Counted from the first letter of the stretch, positions 46,096-55,957 are shown. The stretch: 64,000 nucleotides of DNA from Thauera sp. GDN1 (GCF_029223545.1 NZ_CP097870.1:3224001-3288000); one strand, 5' to 3'. Made by a program: numbers and translations. The notes: generated from the letters alone by a model not told the origin.

Positions 46096-47664
46096 TCACG
46101 CGATCGCGGCGTGCAGTGCCTCGAGCAGGCGCTCCTGGGTGAAGGGCTTGCCGAGCACCCGGACGTCGGCATCCTCGCGGCCGGGCACCGCCTTGTCGGC
46201 GTAGCCGCTCATCAGCACCACCGGCAGTTCGGGGCGGAAGCGGCGCACGAAGCGCGCCAGCGCGCGCCCGTCCATGCCACCCGGCATCACGATGTCCGAC
46301 AGCACGAGTGCGATCGCAGGGATATTTTCGACCATGTCGGCCGCCTCGTGGCCACTTTCGGCCTCGAGCACCGCACAGCCGAGCGCCGACAACTGCTTGC
46401 GCACCACGTCGCGCACCTTGTCGTCGTCCTCGACCAGCAGCACCAGGCGGCCTTCGAGCGGACGCGCCGCGACGGACGGCACATCGACGTCGTCAACCGG
46501 CTCCGCCATGCCCGCGGCCGGCAGAACCGCCGTCTCGCGCGGCGCCTGCGGCAGCAGCAGCGACACCGTGGTCCCCACCGCCTGCCGGCTGCGGATGCGA
46601 ACCCCGCCGCCGGACTGCTTGATGAAGCCATACACCATCGCCATGCCCAGCCCGCTGCCGCGGCCGAACTTCTTGGTGGTGAAGAAGGGTTCGAACACCC
46701 GCGTGAGCGTCGCGCTGTCCATGCCGGTGCCGTTGTCGGCGACCGCGATCTGCACGTAGCAGCCCGGCGGAAGCTCGAGATCGGCAGCCGCGGCGCCCTC
46801 GATGCACTCCAGCGAGCATGCGATGCGCAGCTCGCCGCCGTTGGGCATGGCGTCGCGGGCGTTGAGCGCGAGGTTGAGCAGCGCGCTCTCGAGCTGGTTG
46901 GGGTCGACCAGCGCGCGCAGGTCGACGTCGCGCGAGGCGGTGGACACGGTGATCGTGCTCGGCAGCGAGCGCCGGATCATGCGCGCCATGTCGAGCACCA
47001 GCTCGTTGACCTCGACCACCACCGGCGCGATCGGCTGCTGGCGCGAGAAGGCGAGCAGGCGCCGGATCAGTCCCGCACCGCCCTCGGCCGCGGCCAGCGC
47101 GGGCTCGACGTACTCCGCCACCGCCGGGTGGTCGCCGAGCGCCTCGACCAGGCCGTGGAGGTTGCCCATCACCACGGTGAGCATGTTGTTGAAGTCGTGC
47201 GCGAGGCCGCCGGTGAGCTGGCCGATCGCCTCCATCTTCTGCGCCTGCGCGAGCGCGCCCTGCGTGCGGCGCTGCTCGGTGACGTCCACCGCGTGTACGT
47301 AGCAGCCGATCACCTCGCCACCGGGACCGAAGTCGGGGACCAGCGTGCTGCGGGTATACAGGATCTCGCCGCCCGGGCCGGGCATGCTGTACTCGTAGCT
47401 CACCTCCTCGCCGGCGAGCGCACGCCGCACCTTGTCCTCGACCTGGGCGAACACGTGCGCACCGATGACCTCGTGGATGGGGCGGTCCTTCATGCCCTCG
47501 CTGGTGGTGCCGAACCATTGCGCGTAACGCCGGTTGCCGTAGCGGAACACCCAGTCGTGGTCGAAATAGCCGATGTGCGCGGGAATGGTGTCGGTGATCT
47601 GGCGCAGGCGGAGCTCGCTGTGCGTCAACGCGTCCTGCCCCGACGATGCTTGATCCTCGCTCAT
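46096..47664 (-). CDS. PAS-containing hybrid sensor histidine kinase
   Basis: A 522-residue cytoplasmic kinase. A PAS domain (about 18-125; HIGYFDHDWVFRYGNRRYAQW) is followed by HisKA with the phospho-His156 in GGLAHDFNNML, a HATPase domain (NLALNARDAMPNGG, DNGTGMD, GRGSGLGMAMVYGFI), and a C-terminal receiver (about 405-520) with Asp in LSDIVMPGGMDG. There are no membrane helices, so the signal is cytoplasmic. The type is that of FixL/NtrB-like soluble kinases. It is transcribed toward the OmpR-type regulator downstream. Confidence 0.95.
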   Translation of the reverse strand: MSEDQASSGQDALTHSELRLRQITDTIPAHIGYFDHDWVFRYGNRRYAQWFGTTSEGMKDRPIHEVIGAHVFAQVEDKVRRALAGEEVSYEYSMPGPGGEILYTRSTLVPDFGPGGEVIGCYVHAVDVTEQRRTQGALAQAQKMEAIGQLTGGLAHDFNNMLTVVMGNLHGLVEALGDHPAVAEYVEPALAAAEGGAGLIRRLLAFSRQQPIAPVVVEVNELVLDMARMIRRSLPSTITVSTASRDVDLRALVDPNQLESALLNLALNARDAMPNGGELRIACSLECIEGAAAADLELPPGCYVQIAVADNGTGMDSATLTRVFEPFFTTKKFGRGSGLGMAMVYGFIKQSGGGVRIRSRQAVGTTVSLLLPQAPRETAVLPAAGMAEPVDDVDVPSVAARPLEGRLVLLVEDDDKVRDVVRKQLSALGCAVLEAESGHEAADMVENIPAIALVLSDIVMPGGMDGRALARFVRRFRPELPVVLMSGYADKAVPGREDADVRVLGKPFTQERLLEALHAAIA

Positions 47665-47779
47665 TTGCTCCTGCCCGCCTCCACTGCCCTCTTCCGCGCC
47701 CGAGGGTAACGGAGCATTCTAGAGTGCGCGGCCCGACGGGCAAGACCCGGACAAGATTCAGTACATTCCGACGTAATTG

Positions 47780-47815
47780 CCGACAAGATTTTTTGCCATC
47801 CTCCATACTTGTCGG
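47780..47815. promoter_or_regulatory. Inverted repeat CCGACAAG-N20-CTTGTCGG
   Basis: Perfect 8-bp arms at 47780-47787 and 47808-47815, with a related direct copy GGACAAGATT near 47750. It lies between the divergent sensor kinase and acyl-CoA synthetase genes, about 75 bp before the latter. It is a candidate operator; the regulator is not known. Confidence 0.45.
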
Positions 47816-47887
47816 TATGGATGCCGGGACTGTGTCCAGCCATCCGGCCGCATCGCTAACCTGTTGCCGAACCGGGAGTGGAGAAGG

Positions 47888-49528
47888 ATGTCGAAAATCG
47901 CATACGAACAAGGACTGGACAAGAATCCGGCCAACTACGTGCCGCTGTCGCCGCTCAGCTTCATCGAGCGCACCGCGATGGTGTATCCCACGCGCACCAG
48001 CGTCGTGCATGGCGCACGCAGCTACACCTGGGGTGAAACCTACGCCCGCTGCCGCCGCCTGGCGAGCGCGCTGGTCGCCAACGGGGTCGGCAAGGGCGAC
48101 ACCGTCGCGGTCATGCTGCCCAACGTGCCGCCGATGTTCGAGGCCCACTTCGGCGTGCCGATGACCGGCGCCGTGCTCAACACCCTCAACACCCGCCTCG
48201 ACGCCGAGGCCATCGCCTTCATGCTCAAGCACGGCGAGGCCAAGGTGCTGATCACCGACCCCGAGTTCGCGACCGTGGTCCGCGCCGCGCTCGAACTGCT
48301 CGAGGGCGACAAGCCGCTGGTCATCGATGCGCTCGACGACGAATACCCGGGCACCGAGCGCGTCGGCACGATGCTGTACGAGGACGTCATCGCCGCCGGC
48401 AACCCCGACTTCCAGTGGAGCCTGCCCGCCGACGAGTGGGACGCGATCGCGCTCAACTACACTTCCGGCACCACCGGCAACCCCAAGGGGGTGGTCTACC
48501 ACCACCGTGGCGCCTACCTCAACGCCGCCTCCAACATCATCAGCTGGGGCATGCCGCAGCACTCGTCCTACCTGTGGACGCTGCCGATGTTCCACTGCAA
48601 CGGCTGGTGCTTCCCGTGGACCATGGCGGCCAACGCCGGCATCAACGTCTGCCTGCGCAAGGTCGACCCGGCGCTGATCTACGAGCTGATCCGTCGCCAC
48701 AAGGTCACCCACATGTGCGGCGCGCCGATCGTCTACGGCATGCTGATCAACGCCCCCGACGGCCTGCGCGCCGGCATCGAGCACAGTGTGGCCGGCCTGA
48801 TCGCCGGTGCCGCCCCCCCGGCCGCGATCATCGAGGGAGCCGAGCGCATCGGCTTCGACATCACCCACGTCTATGGCCTGACCGAAACCTACGGCCCGGC
48901 CTCGGTGTGCGCCAAGCACCCCGAGTGGGACGCGCTGCCGATCGACCGCCGCGCCGAACGCAACGGCCGCCAGGGCGTGCGCTACCACATGCAGGAAGCG
49001 ATCACCGTGCTCGATCCGGTCACGATGGAGCCGGTACCCGCCGACGGCGAGACCATGGGCGAGATCATGTTCCGCGGCAACCTGGTCATGAAGGGCTACC
49101 TGAAGAACGAGAAGGCCACCCAGGAAGCCTTCGCCGGCGGCTGGTTCCACACCGGCGACCTGGCGGTCATGCACCCGGACGGCTACGTCAAGATCAAGGA
49201 CCGCTCCAAGGACGTGATCATCTCCGGCGGCGAGAACATCTCCTCGCTGGAAGTGGAAGAGGTGCTGTACCGCCACCCCGCGGTGATGACCGCCGCCGTG
49301 GTCGCCCGCCCCGACGAGAAGTGGGGTGAAGTGCCGGCGGCCTACATCGAGGTCAAGGAGGGCGCCGGCGTCACCGCCGACGACATCATCGCCCACTGCC
49401 GCGAACACCTGGCGCGCTACAAGGTGCCCAAGCACATCGAGTTCTGCGTGCTGCCCAAGACCTCGACCGGCAAGATCCAGAAGTTCGCCCTGCGCGAGAT
49501 GGCCAAGTCGGCCTCCGCGATCGAGTAA
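47888..49528 (+). CDS. Acyl-CoA synthetase (AMP-forming), fatty-acid type
   Basis: A 546-residue adenylate-forming ligase. LNYTSGTTGNPKGVVYHHRG is the ATP-binding loop, VYGLTETYGP the A5 motif, WFHTGDLAV the A7 motif, SGGENISSLEVEE the hinge, and the catalytic Lys is in KTSTGKIQKF. Sequences of this type (WTLPMFHCNGWCFPW) are common among medium- or long-chain and methylmercaptopropionyl-CoA ligases, so the substrate is uncertain. AGAAGG precedes the ATG at 47888; the upstream extension is non-coding in character. Confidence 0.92.
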   Translation: MSKIAYEQGLDKNPANYVPLSPLSFIERTAMVYPTRTSVVHGARSYTWGETYARCRRLASALVANGVGKGDTVAVMLPNVPPMFEAHFGVPMTGAVLNTLNTRLDAEAIAFMLKHGEAKVLITDPEFATVVRAALELLEGDKPLVIDALDDEYPGTERVGTMLYEDVIAAGNPDFQWSLPADEWDAIALNYTSGTTGNPKGVVYHHRGAYLNAASNIISWGMPQHSSYLWTLPMFHCNGWCFPWTMAANAGINVCLRKVDPALIYELIRRHKVTHMCGAPIVYGMLINAPDGLRAGIEHSVAGLIAGAAPPAAIIEGAERIGFDITHVYGLTETYGPASVCAKHPEWDALPIDRRAERNGRQGVRYHMQEAITVLDPVTMEPVPADGETMGEIMFRGNLVMKGYLKNEKATQEAFAGGWFHTGDLAVMHPDGYVKIKDRSKDVIISGGENISSLEVEEVLYRHPAVMTAAVVARPDEKWGEVPAAYIEVKEGAGVTADDIIAHCREHLARYKVPKHIEFCVLPKTSTGKIQKFALREMAKSASAIE

Positions 49529-49561
49529 GCCTCTACCCCTCCTCCGCCGCGCCCTCCCCAA

Positions 49562-49590
49562 CCGGCCCGCTGTCGCAAGACGCGGGCCGG
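49562..49590 (+). terminator. Hairpin after the acyl-CoA synthetase
   Basis: CCGGCCCGC and GCGGGCCGG form a 9-bp stem around an 11-nt loop, 33 bp after the stop. There is no T tract, so it may only stabilise the message or act in a weak or Rho-assisted way. Confidence 0.4.
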
Positions 49591-49632
49591 CGGGCCGGCT
49601 CATGCCCAAAACAAAGACAACCGGAGTTCCCC

Positions 49633-51051
49633 GTGCCCATTCAACGCCAACACGGCGCCGAGCACCCGTACTGGCCGCTCGGCCCCTTCAAGCTGCGCCT
49701 GCCCTTCATCCACTACCGCTGGGAATTCCCGGAGATGATCCAGGGCCTGATCATGTTCGTGGTCAGCCTCGGCATGATCCCGCTGCTGATGAAGTACCTC
49801 GGCATGCCCTACGAGGCCGCGCTCGCCTTCTGCGTCATCGCCGGCATCGGCTACCTGCTGCCCGCGCTGCTCGGCGTGCCGCTGGTGCCGGGCTGGATCA
49901 CCCCGGCGATCCCGGTCGTGCTGCTGTTCCTGCAGGGCTTCGAGCCCGGGCCGGAGGCGGTCAAGGCGATGTTCGCGCTGCAGGTGGAGGTGTTCATCAT
50001 CTTCCTGTTCCTCGGCCTCACCGGACTGGGCAACAAGCTGGTGACGATCATCCCCAACTCGCTCAAGAGCGGCATCATCATCGGCGCCGGCATCGCGGCG
50101 ATGATGGGCGAGCTCAAGAGCGGCGGCCGCATCGACAGCACCCCGATCTCGCTGCTGATCGGCTCGATCGTGTCGGCCTACATCCTGTTCTCGCTGTCCT
50201 TCAAGCACATCGTCGAGACCAGCAAGTTCGCCAAGGCGATCTCCAACTTCGGCATGATCCCCGGCATGATCATCGCGATGATCGTGGGCTGGGCGGTCGG
50301 CGAATACCCGCTGCCCAAGATCGAGTGGGGCATCACCCAGCCCGACTTCGGCCTGATGATGGACTACCTGGTGTTCAACGTCGGCATGCCGAGCGCCGAC
50401 ATGTTCCTGCTCGCCATCCCGACCGCGATCATCGCCTACGTGATCGCCTTCGGCGACATCCTGGTCGGCTTCACGCTGTGCAAGCGTGTCGATCACCTGC
50501 GCCAGGACGAGAAGATCGAGCTCGACGTCACCCGGGTGCACATGGTCACCGCGCTGCGCAACGGCCTGCACGCCCTGCTCGCCCCGTGGCCCGGCCTCGC
50601 CGGCCCGCTGTGGACCGCCGCCCACGCCACCGTCGCCGAACGCTACGCGCTCGGCCGCAAGGCGATGGACTCGATCTACTCCGGTGGCGGCACCTTCTGG
50701 ATCACCGGCCTGATCGCGGTCTTCGTCCTGCCGCTGGTCACCATCTTCAAGCCGGTGCTGCCGATCGCGCTGTCGCTGACCCTGGTGCTGACCGCCTACA
50801 TCTGCATCATGGTGGGCATGGAAGAGCTGAAGAACTCGACCGAGCGCGGCGTCGCCGGCATCGTCGCGGTGACCCTGGCGATGCCCGACCCGAAGGCGAC
50901 CGTGTACGCGGTGGTGATCGGCCTGGTGCTATGGTGGCTGATCGAGCGCCCGAACGCCGCCCAGCGCGCCAGGAGCGACCTGTCGATCATCGGCGACAAC
51001 ACCGCCGACATCGAGGCCGGCGACGAGCACGGGGTCGCGCAGAAGTCCTGA
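49633..51051 (+). CDS. NCS2-type xanthine/uracil-like permease
   Basis: A 472-residue membrane protein with about twelve helices. It looks like the NCS2/AzgA fold: PFIHYRWEFPEMIQGLIMFVVS near the N-terminus, and AFGDILVGFTLCKRVD for helix 8 with an acidic residue. No strong match to a particular substrate class is visible, and it may carry purines, pyrimidines or a small carboxylate. The start is GTG at 49633 with CCGGAG upstream. It lies about 105 bp after the acyl-CoA synthetase, on the same strand, and ends before a hairpin shared with the convergent azlD gene. Confidence 0.8.
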   Translation: MPIQRQHGAEHPYWPLGPFKLRLPFIHYRWEFPEMIQGLIMFVVSLGMIPLLMKYLGMPYEAALAFCVIAGIGYLLPALLGVPLVPGWITPAIPVVLLFLQGFEPGPEAVKAMFALQVEVFIIFLFLGLTGLGNKLVTIIPNSLKSGIIIGAGIAAMMGELKSGGRIDSTPISLLIGSIVSAYILFSLSFKHIVETSKFAKAISNFGMIPGMIIAMIVGWAVGEYPLPKIEWGITQPDFGLMMDYLVFNVGMPSADMFLLAIPTAIIAYVIAFGDILVGFTLCKRVDHLRQDEKIELDVTRVHMVTALRNGLHALLAPWPGLAGPLWTAAHATVAERYALGRKAMDSIYSGGGTFWITGLIAVFVLPLVTIFKPVLPIALSLTLVLTAYICIMVGMEELKNSTERGVAGIVAVTLAMPDPKATVYAVVIGLVLWWLIERPNAAQRARSDLSIIGDNTADIEAGDEHGVAQKS

Positions 51052-51062
51052 GTCCGGGACCG

Positions 51063-51092
51063 CCGGCGGTGAAGCGCGACGCTTCGCCGCCG
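51063..51092. terminator. Hairpin between convergent permease and azlD genes
   Basis: GGCGGTGAAGCG pairs with CGCTTCGCCGCC (one G-U) around a 3-nt loop. It lies 14 bp after the permease stop and 41 bp from the azlD stop. It has no T tract, so only a possible bidirectional terminator. Confidence 0.5.
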
Positions 51093-51132
51093 CATGGACC
51101 GCCCAGGGGGCTGATGCCGGTAGCCGACGAGG

Positions 51133-51459
51133 CTACCAGCCCAGCCCCTTTCTCATCAGCAGCAGCACCGCCATGCCGAGGATGAAGGGCAGCCAGGGGT
51201 TGCGCCAGCGCAGCGCCACCGCGAGCACCACCAGCCCGGCGGCGAACTTGGGATTGAGGGGCGAGACCTCGCCGCCGTCGATCAGCAGGTCGGGCATCAC
51301 CAGCGCCGACAGCGCGGCCGCCGGCGCATAGCGCAGCGCACGCTGCAGCGCGGGCGGCAGCCGCCCCTTCTCGCCGAGCAGGATGAAGCTGCCGCGGGTG
51401 CCGACGGTGGTCATCGCCATCAGCGCGAACGCCACCCACAACCACACGCCCTCGATCAC
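51133..51459 (-). CDS. azlD: AzlD-family branched-chain amino-acid exporter subunit
   Basis: A 108-residue small membrane protein of the AzlD family with three or four helices (LWVAFALMAMTTVGTRGSFIL, YAPAAALSALVMPDLL). The start is GTG at 51459, overlapping the AzlC stop by 4 bp. The AzlC/AzlD pair forms an exporter for branched-chain amino acids and analogues. Confidence 0.9.
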   Translation of the reverse strand: MIEGVWLWVAFALMAMTTVGTRGSFILLGEKGRLPPALQRALRYAPAAALSALVMPDLLIDGGEVSPLNPKFAAGLVVLAVALRWRNPWLPFILGMAVLLLMRKGLGW

Positions 51460-52160
51460 GACCGCCTCCCGCGCTGCTGCCAGTGCTCGGCCGCGAAACC
51501 GGCGGCAATGCCAAGGGCGATGCCGGCCACCACGCCGAGGCGCAGCGGCAGCCCGCGCAACAGCACCGCACCCAGCCCGCCGGCGAGCGCGGCCACCAGC
51601 ATCGGCCGCGTGCGCACCATCGGCAGCACCATCACCATCAGCGCGATCGTCACCATGAACTCCAGCGACCAGTCGCGCGGCACGAACTCGGCACCGAAGA
51701 TGCCGAGCGCGGTGCAGCTCTGCCAGACGCACCAGTTGAACGCCGAGGGCGCGATGTAGTAGCCCCAGCGCCAGTGCGGGTCGTCCGCCTTCAGCAGCTT
51801 GTCGACACCGACCGCGAACACGCCGTCGACCAGCAGGTAGCTCGACGCCAGCCGGCGGGCGAAGGTGCTGTCATGAAAGACCGGCGCGATCGCCGCGCTG
51901 AAGATCACGAAGCGCAGGTTGAGCGCGAGCGCGGTGAGCATGATCAGCCACAGCGGCGCGCCGGCGGCGATCAGCGGCAGCGCGCCGAGCTGTGCGGTAC
52001 CGGCATAGACCAGCAGGTTCATGCCGAGCGACTCGAGCTCGGTAAGACCGATCGAGCGCATCGCGATGCCGGTGACCATCGCCCACGGCAGCAGGCCGAC
52101 CGAGATCGGCAGGAAGTCGCGCAGGCCCTCGCGGGCACCGCGGCGAAATGCGGATTCCAT
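51456..52160 (-). CDS. azlC: AzlC-family branched-chain amino-acid exporter large subunit
   Basis: A 234-residue membrane protein of the AzlC/YgaZ family. GLRDFLPISVGLLPWAMVTGIA at the N-terminus, LNLRFVIFSAAIAPVF and the C-terminal hydrophobic helices fit the family and its normal length. It overlaps AzlD by 4 bp; together they export valine, leucine or related compounds. No Lrp-type regulator is adjacent. Confidence 0.94.
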   Translation of the reverse strand: MESAFRRGAREGLRDFLPISVGLLPWAMVTGIAMRSIGLTELESLGMNLLVYAGTAQLGALPLIAAGAPLWLIMLTALALNLRFVIFSAAIAPVFHDSTFARRLASSYLLVDGVFAVGVDKLLKADDPHWRWGYYIAPSAFNWCVWQSCTALGIFGAEFVPRDWSLEFMVTIALMVMVLPMVRTRPMLVAALAGGLGAVLLRGLPLRLGVVAGIALGIAAGFAAEHWQQRGRRS

Positions 52161-52226
52161 CAGCGCTCCAGGAAAAAGCGCACAAGCATAGCAGCGGGCG
52201 CCGCAGTCCGGGCCCGCGGGCCCGCG

Positions 52227-52802
52227 TCAGAAGCCGAGCGACTCGCCGGCGCCGGCCAGGGTCGCGATGCCGAGGCCGAGGAAGATCGCCGCCGCGATGC
52301 CATGCACCAGCTTCACCGGCATGCGCGCCGCGATGCGGTCGCCGAGCAGCACCGCCGGCACGTTGGCGATCATCATGCCGAGCGTGGTGCCGGCGACCAC
52401 CGCCACCAGCATCTGGTATTGCGCCGCCAGCGCCACCGTGGCGACCTGGGTCTTGTCGCCCATCTCGGCGAGGAAGAAGGCGATCAGCGTGGCGCCGAAC
52501 ACGCCGAAGCGCGGCAGCCTGGCGTCGTCCTCGTCGAGCTTGTCGGGGATCAGGGTCCACACCGCCATCGCGATGAAGGACAGGCCGAGGACCCAGCGCA
52601 GGGTCTGCGGCCCCATCAGCGTGGTCAGCCAGGTGCCGACCGCGGCGGCGAAGGCGTGGTTGGCCAGGGTCGCGACCAGGATACCGAGCACGATCGGCCA
52701 CGGGCGACGAAACTTGGCGGCAAGGATGAAGGCGAGCAACTGCGTCTTGTCGCCGATTTCGGCGAGCGCGACGATGGCGGTGGAGACGAGAAAAGCGTCC
52801 AT
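52227..52802 (-). CDS. GDT1/UPF0016-family cation transporter (Mn2+/Ca2+)
   Basis: A 191-residue membrane protein with six helices in two repeats. Each repeat has the family motif: AEIGDKTQLLAF near residue 15 and AEMGDKTQVATV near 110. Members (TMEM165, MneA, Gdt1) export Mn2+ or exchange Ca2+. The ATG at 52802 gives the family N-terminus MDAFLVSTAIV; an upstream start adds 12 residues that do not fit. No yybP-ykoY manganese riboswitch is visible in the short upstream gap. Confidence 0.93.
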   Translation of the reverse strand: MDAFLVSTAIVALAEIGDKTQLLAFILAAKFRRPWPIVLGILVATLANHAFAAAVGTWLTTLMGPQTLRWVLGLSFIAMAVWTLIPDKLDEDDARLPRFGVFGATLIAFFLAEMGDKTQVATVALAAQYQMLVAVVAGTTLGMMIANVPAVLLGDRIAARMPVKLVHGIAAAIFLGLGIATLAGAGESLGF

Positions 52803-52882
52803 GGCGGGGGCGAGAGAAGGGGGGAAGAGGCGCGGCACGGCGCCGGGGCGCTATCCGCGGCATCGTGCCGCGGCGCAGCATT

Positions 52883-55800
52883 CTATCGGCCGCCGCGCTG
52901 CATGACCATCCGATACACGAGCGGGACCGCGAACAGGGTCAGCACGGTCGAGAACCCCAGGCCCCACACGATGCTGGCCGCCACCGGCCCCCACATCAGC
53001 GATTTCCCGCCCAGACCGATGGCGAGCGAGAACAGGCCGCCGATGGTCGTGGTGGAGGTGATCAGGATCGGCACCAGGCGACGGCGCGCGGCATAGATCG
53101 CCGCATGCTGCACGCTCATGCCGGCGGCGCGGCGCTCGTTGGCGGCGTCGATCAGCACGATCGCGGAGTTCACCGCGATGCCGGTGAGCGCAATGACGCC
53201 GTACAGCGTGTACAGCGACAACGGATTGCCCGACACGAGCAGGCCGAGCACCACGCCGGTGAAGGCGAGCGGCACCGTGAGCAGGATGATCAGCGGCTGC
53301 CAGTAGCTGCGGAACTGGGTGGCGAGGATCAGGTAGATCAGGCCGATGCCGAGGGCGAACAGCCTGCCCATCGAGTCCAGGCTCTCCTGGATGTCCTCGA
53401 GCTCGCCGGAGAAGTCCAGCTCCACGCCCGGGAAGCGTGGCTGCAGTTGCGCCCAGGCCGCCTTCAGGCGGTCGTTGGCCTCGACGGTGTCGATCTGGCT
53501 GCGGTCGAGCTCGGCCTCGACGGTGATCGCGCGCGTCAGCTGGTAGTGGCGGATGTAGCCCTTGGACAGGCGCAGCTCGTGATCCACCAGCTCGCCGAGC
53601 TGCACGCTGCGGCCATCGGCCAGCGGCACCACGCGCTGCAACAGCTCGGTGACGTCGTTGAGGCTTTCCGGGCGTGCGCGCACCACCACCTCGAGCTTCT
53701 CGCCGCCGTCGCGGGTAGTGGCAACGAGTTCGCCCTCGCCGTACAGGCGCAGCAGGCGCGCCACCTCGGCCGGGTTGACGCCGGCACGCGCGAGCTTCTC
53801 GCGGTTCAGTGTCAGCCGCATCTCGCTGCGTCCCGGCACGTCGTCGTCGGTCAGATCCTTCACCCCGGGCAGGCGGGCAACCTCGGCGAGCAGTGCATCG
53901 GCGGCGGCGCGCAGCTCGGGGTAGTCGTCCGACTTGATCTTCACCGAGATCGGCTTCGCGGTCGGCGGGCCACCCTTCATTTCCAGGAAGGAGAACTTGG
54001 CCTCGCCCTCGAGGGCCTCGATCAGGGGACGCACGCCGGCGATGATCTCGCCGGTGTCGCGCATGTCGGCCGCGCGCGGCAGCAGCGAGACCAGCACCTG
54101 GGCGTACTGGTCGCCATAGACCGGCTCGGTGTCGGTGAACTTCAGCCCGGCGTAGCTCGCGATCGAGCGCAGTTCGCTGCCGTCGATCGCCTGCTCCAGC
54201 ACCCGCGCGGCGCGCTCGGCCTCGGCCAGCGTACGCTCGGGCGTCACCCCGGCCGGCATGTCCACGCTGACGTAGAACAGGCGCATCGAGTCGAAGGCGA
54301 AGAACTGCACCTTCACCAGCCCGGACGCCACCGCGCCCCCCGCCCCCGCCACCAGCAGGACCAGCGCCGCCGCCGCCAGCCGCCGCCGGCGCAGCACCGC
54401 CACCAGCGCGCGCGCGTACTTCACCCGCAGCCAGTGCGTCAGGCGCTCGCGCAGCACCTGTGCGCGCGTACGCCGCGCCGGCTGCATGCCCAGCGCAATG
54501 ATGTGGGTGGGCAGGATCCAGAACGCCTCGGCCAGGCTCACCAGCAGGCCGACGGTGACCACGAAGGGCACGACGAACATGAAGTTGCCGAGGATGCCCG
54601 GCAGCAGCATCAGCGGCAGGAAGGCGGCGATCGTGGTCAGCACCGAGGACAGCACCGGCAGCCCGACCTCGGCGATGCCCCCGATCACCGCTTCGCGCGC
54701 TTCTTCGCCGCGCTGCAGGCGGTAGTAGATCGCCTCGACGATCACCACCGCGTCGTCCACCAGCATGCCGAGCGCGATCACCACGCCGAGCAGCACGGTG
54801 AGGTTGAGCGTGGAACCGATCACGTCCACCGCGATGAAGGTGCCGGCAAGCGCGAACGGCACCCCCAGCCCGACCAGCAGCGCCAGCCGCGACCCGAGGA
54901 AGACCCAGCACAACACCAGCACCGCGAACAGGCCGAAGATCGCGTTCGACTCCATCACCCCGATCGCATGACGGGTGGCGTGGGTCTGGTCGTCGATCAG
55001 CGCCAGCTGCACGCCCTGCGAGGCGAGCAGCGGATTGCGCTCGGTCGCGAAGGCCTGCAGGCGCTCGACCAGCTCGAGGGTGTTGGTGCCGGCCTGCTTG
55101 TTGATCGACAGCATGATCGACGGCCGGCCGTTGTAGCTGACCAGCTGGCTCGGGCGCTCGTGGCTGCGCACCACCTCGGCGACCTCGTCGAGCGCGACCC
55201 GTCCGTGCGGCGTCACCACCGCGGCCTGCGCCAGGGTCTCGGGGTCGGGCGTCTTGCCCTCCATCCGCACCAGCCATTCGCGGTCCTGCACCCGCACCCG
55301 CCCGGCCAGCGTGTTGCGGAACCAGGCTGCGACGCCGTCGGCCACCTGCACCGGCGAAAGGCCGGCCGCCGCCACCCGTGCCGGGTCGAAATCCACGTGC
55401 AGCTCGGGCTCGTCGAGACCGGCGGCGATCACCTGGTCCACCCCGGCCAGGCCCTCGAGCTCCTTCTTCACCAGGAAGCCCGCACGCCGCAGGCTCTCGC
55501 CGCCACTGCCGTGCAGGATCAGGATCGCGGTCGGAAAGCCGTTGGAGCTGGTGATCTCCATCACCACCGGATCGGTCGCATCCGGCGGCAGCTCGGCCGA
55601 GGCCTTGTTCTGGATCTCCCGCCGCAGGTCGTTGACCCGCTTGTCGAACTGGCGCTCGCCCAGCTCCTCGAAGCGCACCAGGATCGAGGACACGCCCTCG
55701 CGGCTCGACGACGAGGCGAAGCGGATGTCCTTGACCTGCTTGATCGCGTCCTCGAGCGGGCCGGTGAGCTCGCGCTCGACGTCCTCGGCGGAGGCGCCGG

Positions 55801-55957
55801 GCAGCGTGGTGATGATGCTGACCCAGTTGAAGTTGATCTCCGGGTCCTGCGCCCGCGGCAGCGTCAGGTAGCTGAGCAGGCCGCCCAGCAGCACCATCAG
55901 GAAGGCGATGTTGGCGAGCGGATGGTTGTCGATCAGCCGCCCGTACAGCCCCTTCAC
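52883..55957 (-). CDS. RND-family efflux permease
   Basis: A 1024-residue RND transporter. The TM1 start MKGLYGRLIDNHPLANIAFLM and porter-domain ITTLPGASAEDVERELTGPLE are family features. The TM4 motif LVDDAVVIVEAI carries the two proton-relay Asp residues, and the C-terminal half has ALTGIAVNSAIVLIDAANER. There are twelve helices in two halves. It shares features with HAE1 and metal-efflux-like pumps but lacks strong drug-pump hallmarks, so the substrate is unclear. Its start overlaps the adaptor stop by 4 bp; no outer-membrane channel is encoded here. Confidence 0.94.
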   Translation of the reverse strand: MKGLYGRLIDNHPLANIAFLMVLLGGLLSYLTLPRAQDPEINFNWVSIITTLPGASAEDVERELTGPLEDAIKQVKDIRFASSSSREGVSSILVRFEELGERQFDKRVNDLRREIQNKASAELPPDATDPVVMEITSSNGFPTAILILHGSGGESLRRAGFLVKKELEGLAGVDQVIAAGLDEPELHVDFDPARVAAAGLSPVQVADGVAAWFRNTLAGRVRVQDREWLVRMEGKTPDPETLAQAAVVTPHGRVALDEVAEVVRSHERPSQLVSYNGRPSIMLSINKQAGTNTLELVERLQAFATERNPLLASQGVQLALIDDQTHATRHAIGVMESNAIFGLFAVLVLCWVFLGSRLALLVGLGVPFALAGTFIAVDVIGSTLNLTVLLGVVIALGMLVDDAVVIVEAIYYRLQRGEEAREAVIGGIAEVGLPVLSSVLTTIAAFLPLMLLPGILGNFMFVVPFVVTVGLLVSLAEAFWILPTHIIALGMQPARRTRAQVLRERLTHWLRVKYARALVAVLRRRRLAAAALVLLVAGAGGAVASGLVKVQFFAFDSMRLFYVSVDMPAGVTPERTLAEAERAARVLEQAIDGSELRSIASYAGLKFTDTEPVYGDQYAQVLVSLLPRAADMRDTGEIIAGVRPLIEALEGEAKFSFLEMKGGPPTAKPISVKIKSDDYPELRAAADALLAEVARLPGVKDLTDDDVPGRSEMRLTLNREKLARAGVNPAEVARLLRLYGEGELVATTRDGGEKLEVVVRARPESLNDVTELLQRVVPLADGRSVQLGELVDHELRLSKGYIRHYQLTRAITVEAELDRSQIDTVEANDRLKAAWAQLQPRFPGVELDFSGELEDIQESLDSMGRLFALGIGLIYLILATQFRSYWQPLIILLTVPLAFTGVVLGLLVSGNPLSLYTLYGVIALTGIAVNSAIVLIDAANERRAAGMSVQHAAIYAARRRLVPILITSTTTIGGLFSLAIGLGGKSLMWGPVAASIVWGLGFSTVLTLFAVPLVYRMVMQRGGR

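Noticed and set aside
52803..52882. Manganese (yybP-ykoY) riboswitch before the GDT1-family gene
   Set aside because: The gap is only 80 bp and none of the conserved elements could be found.
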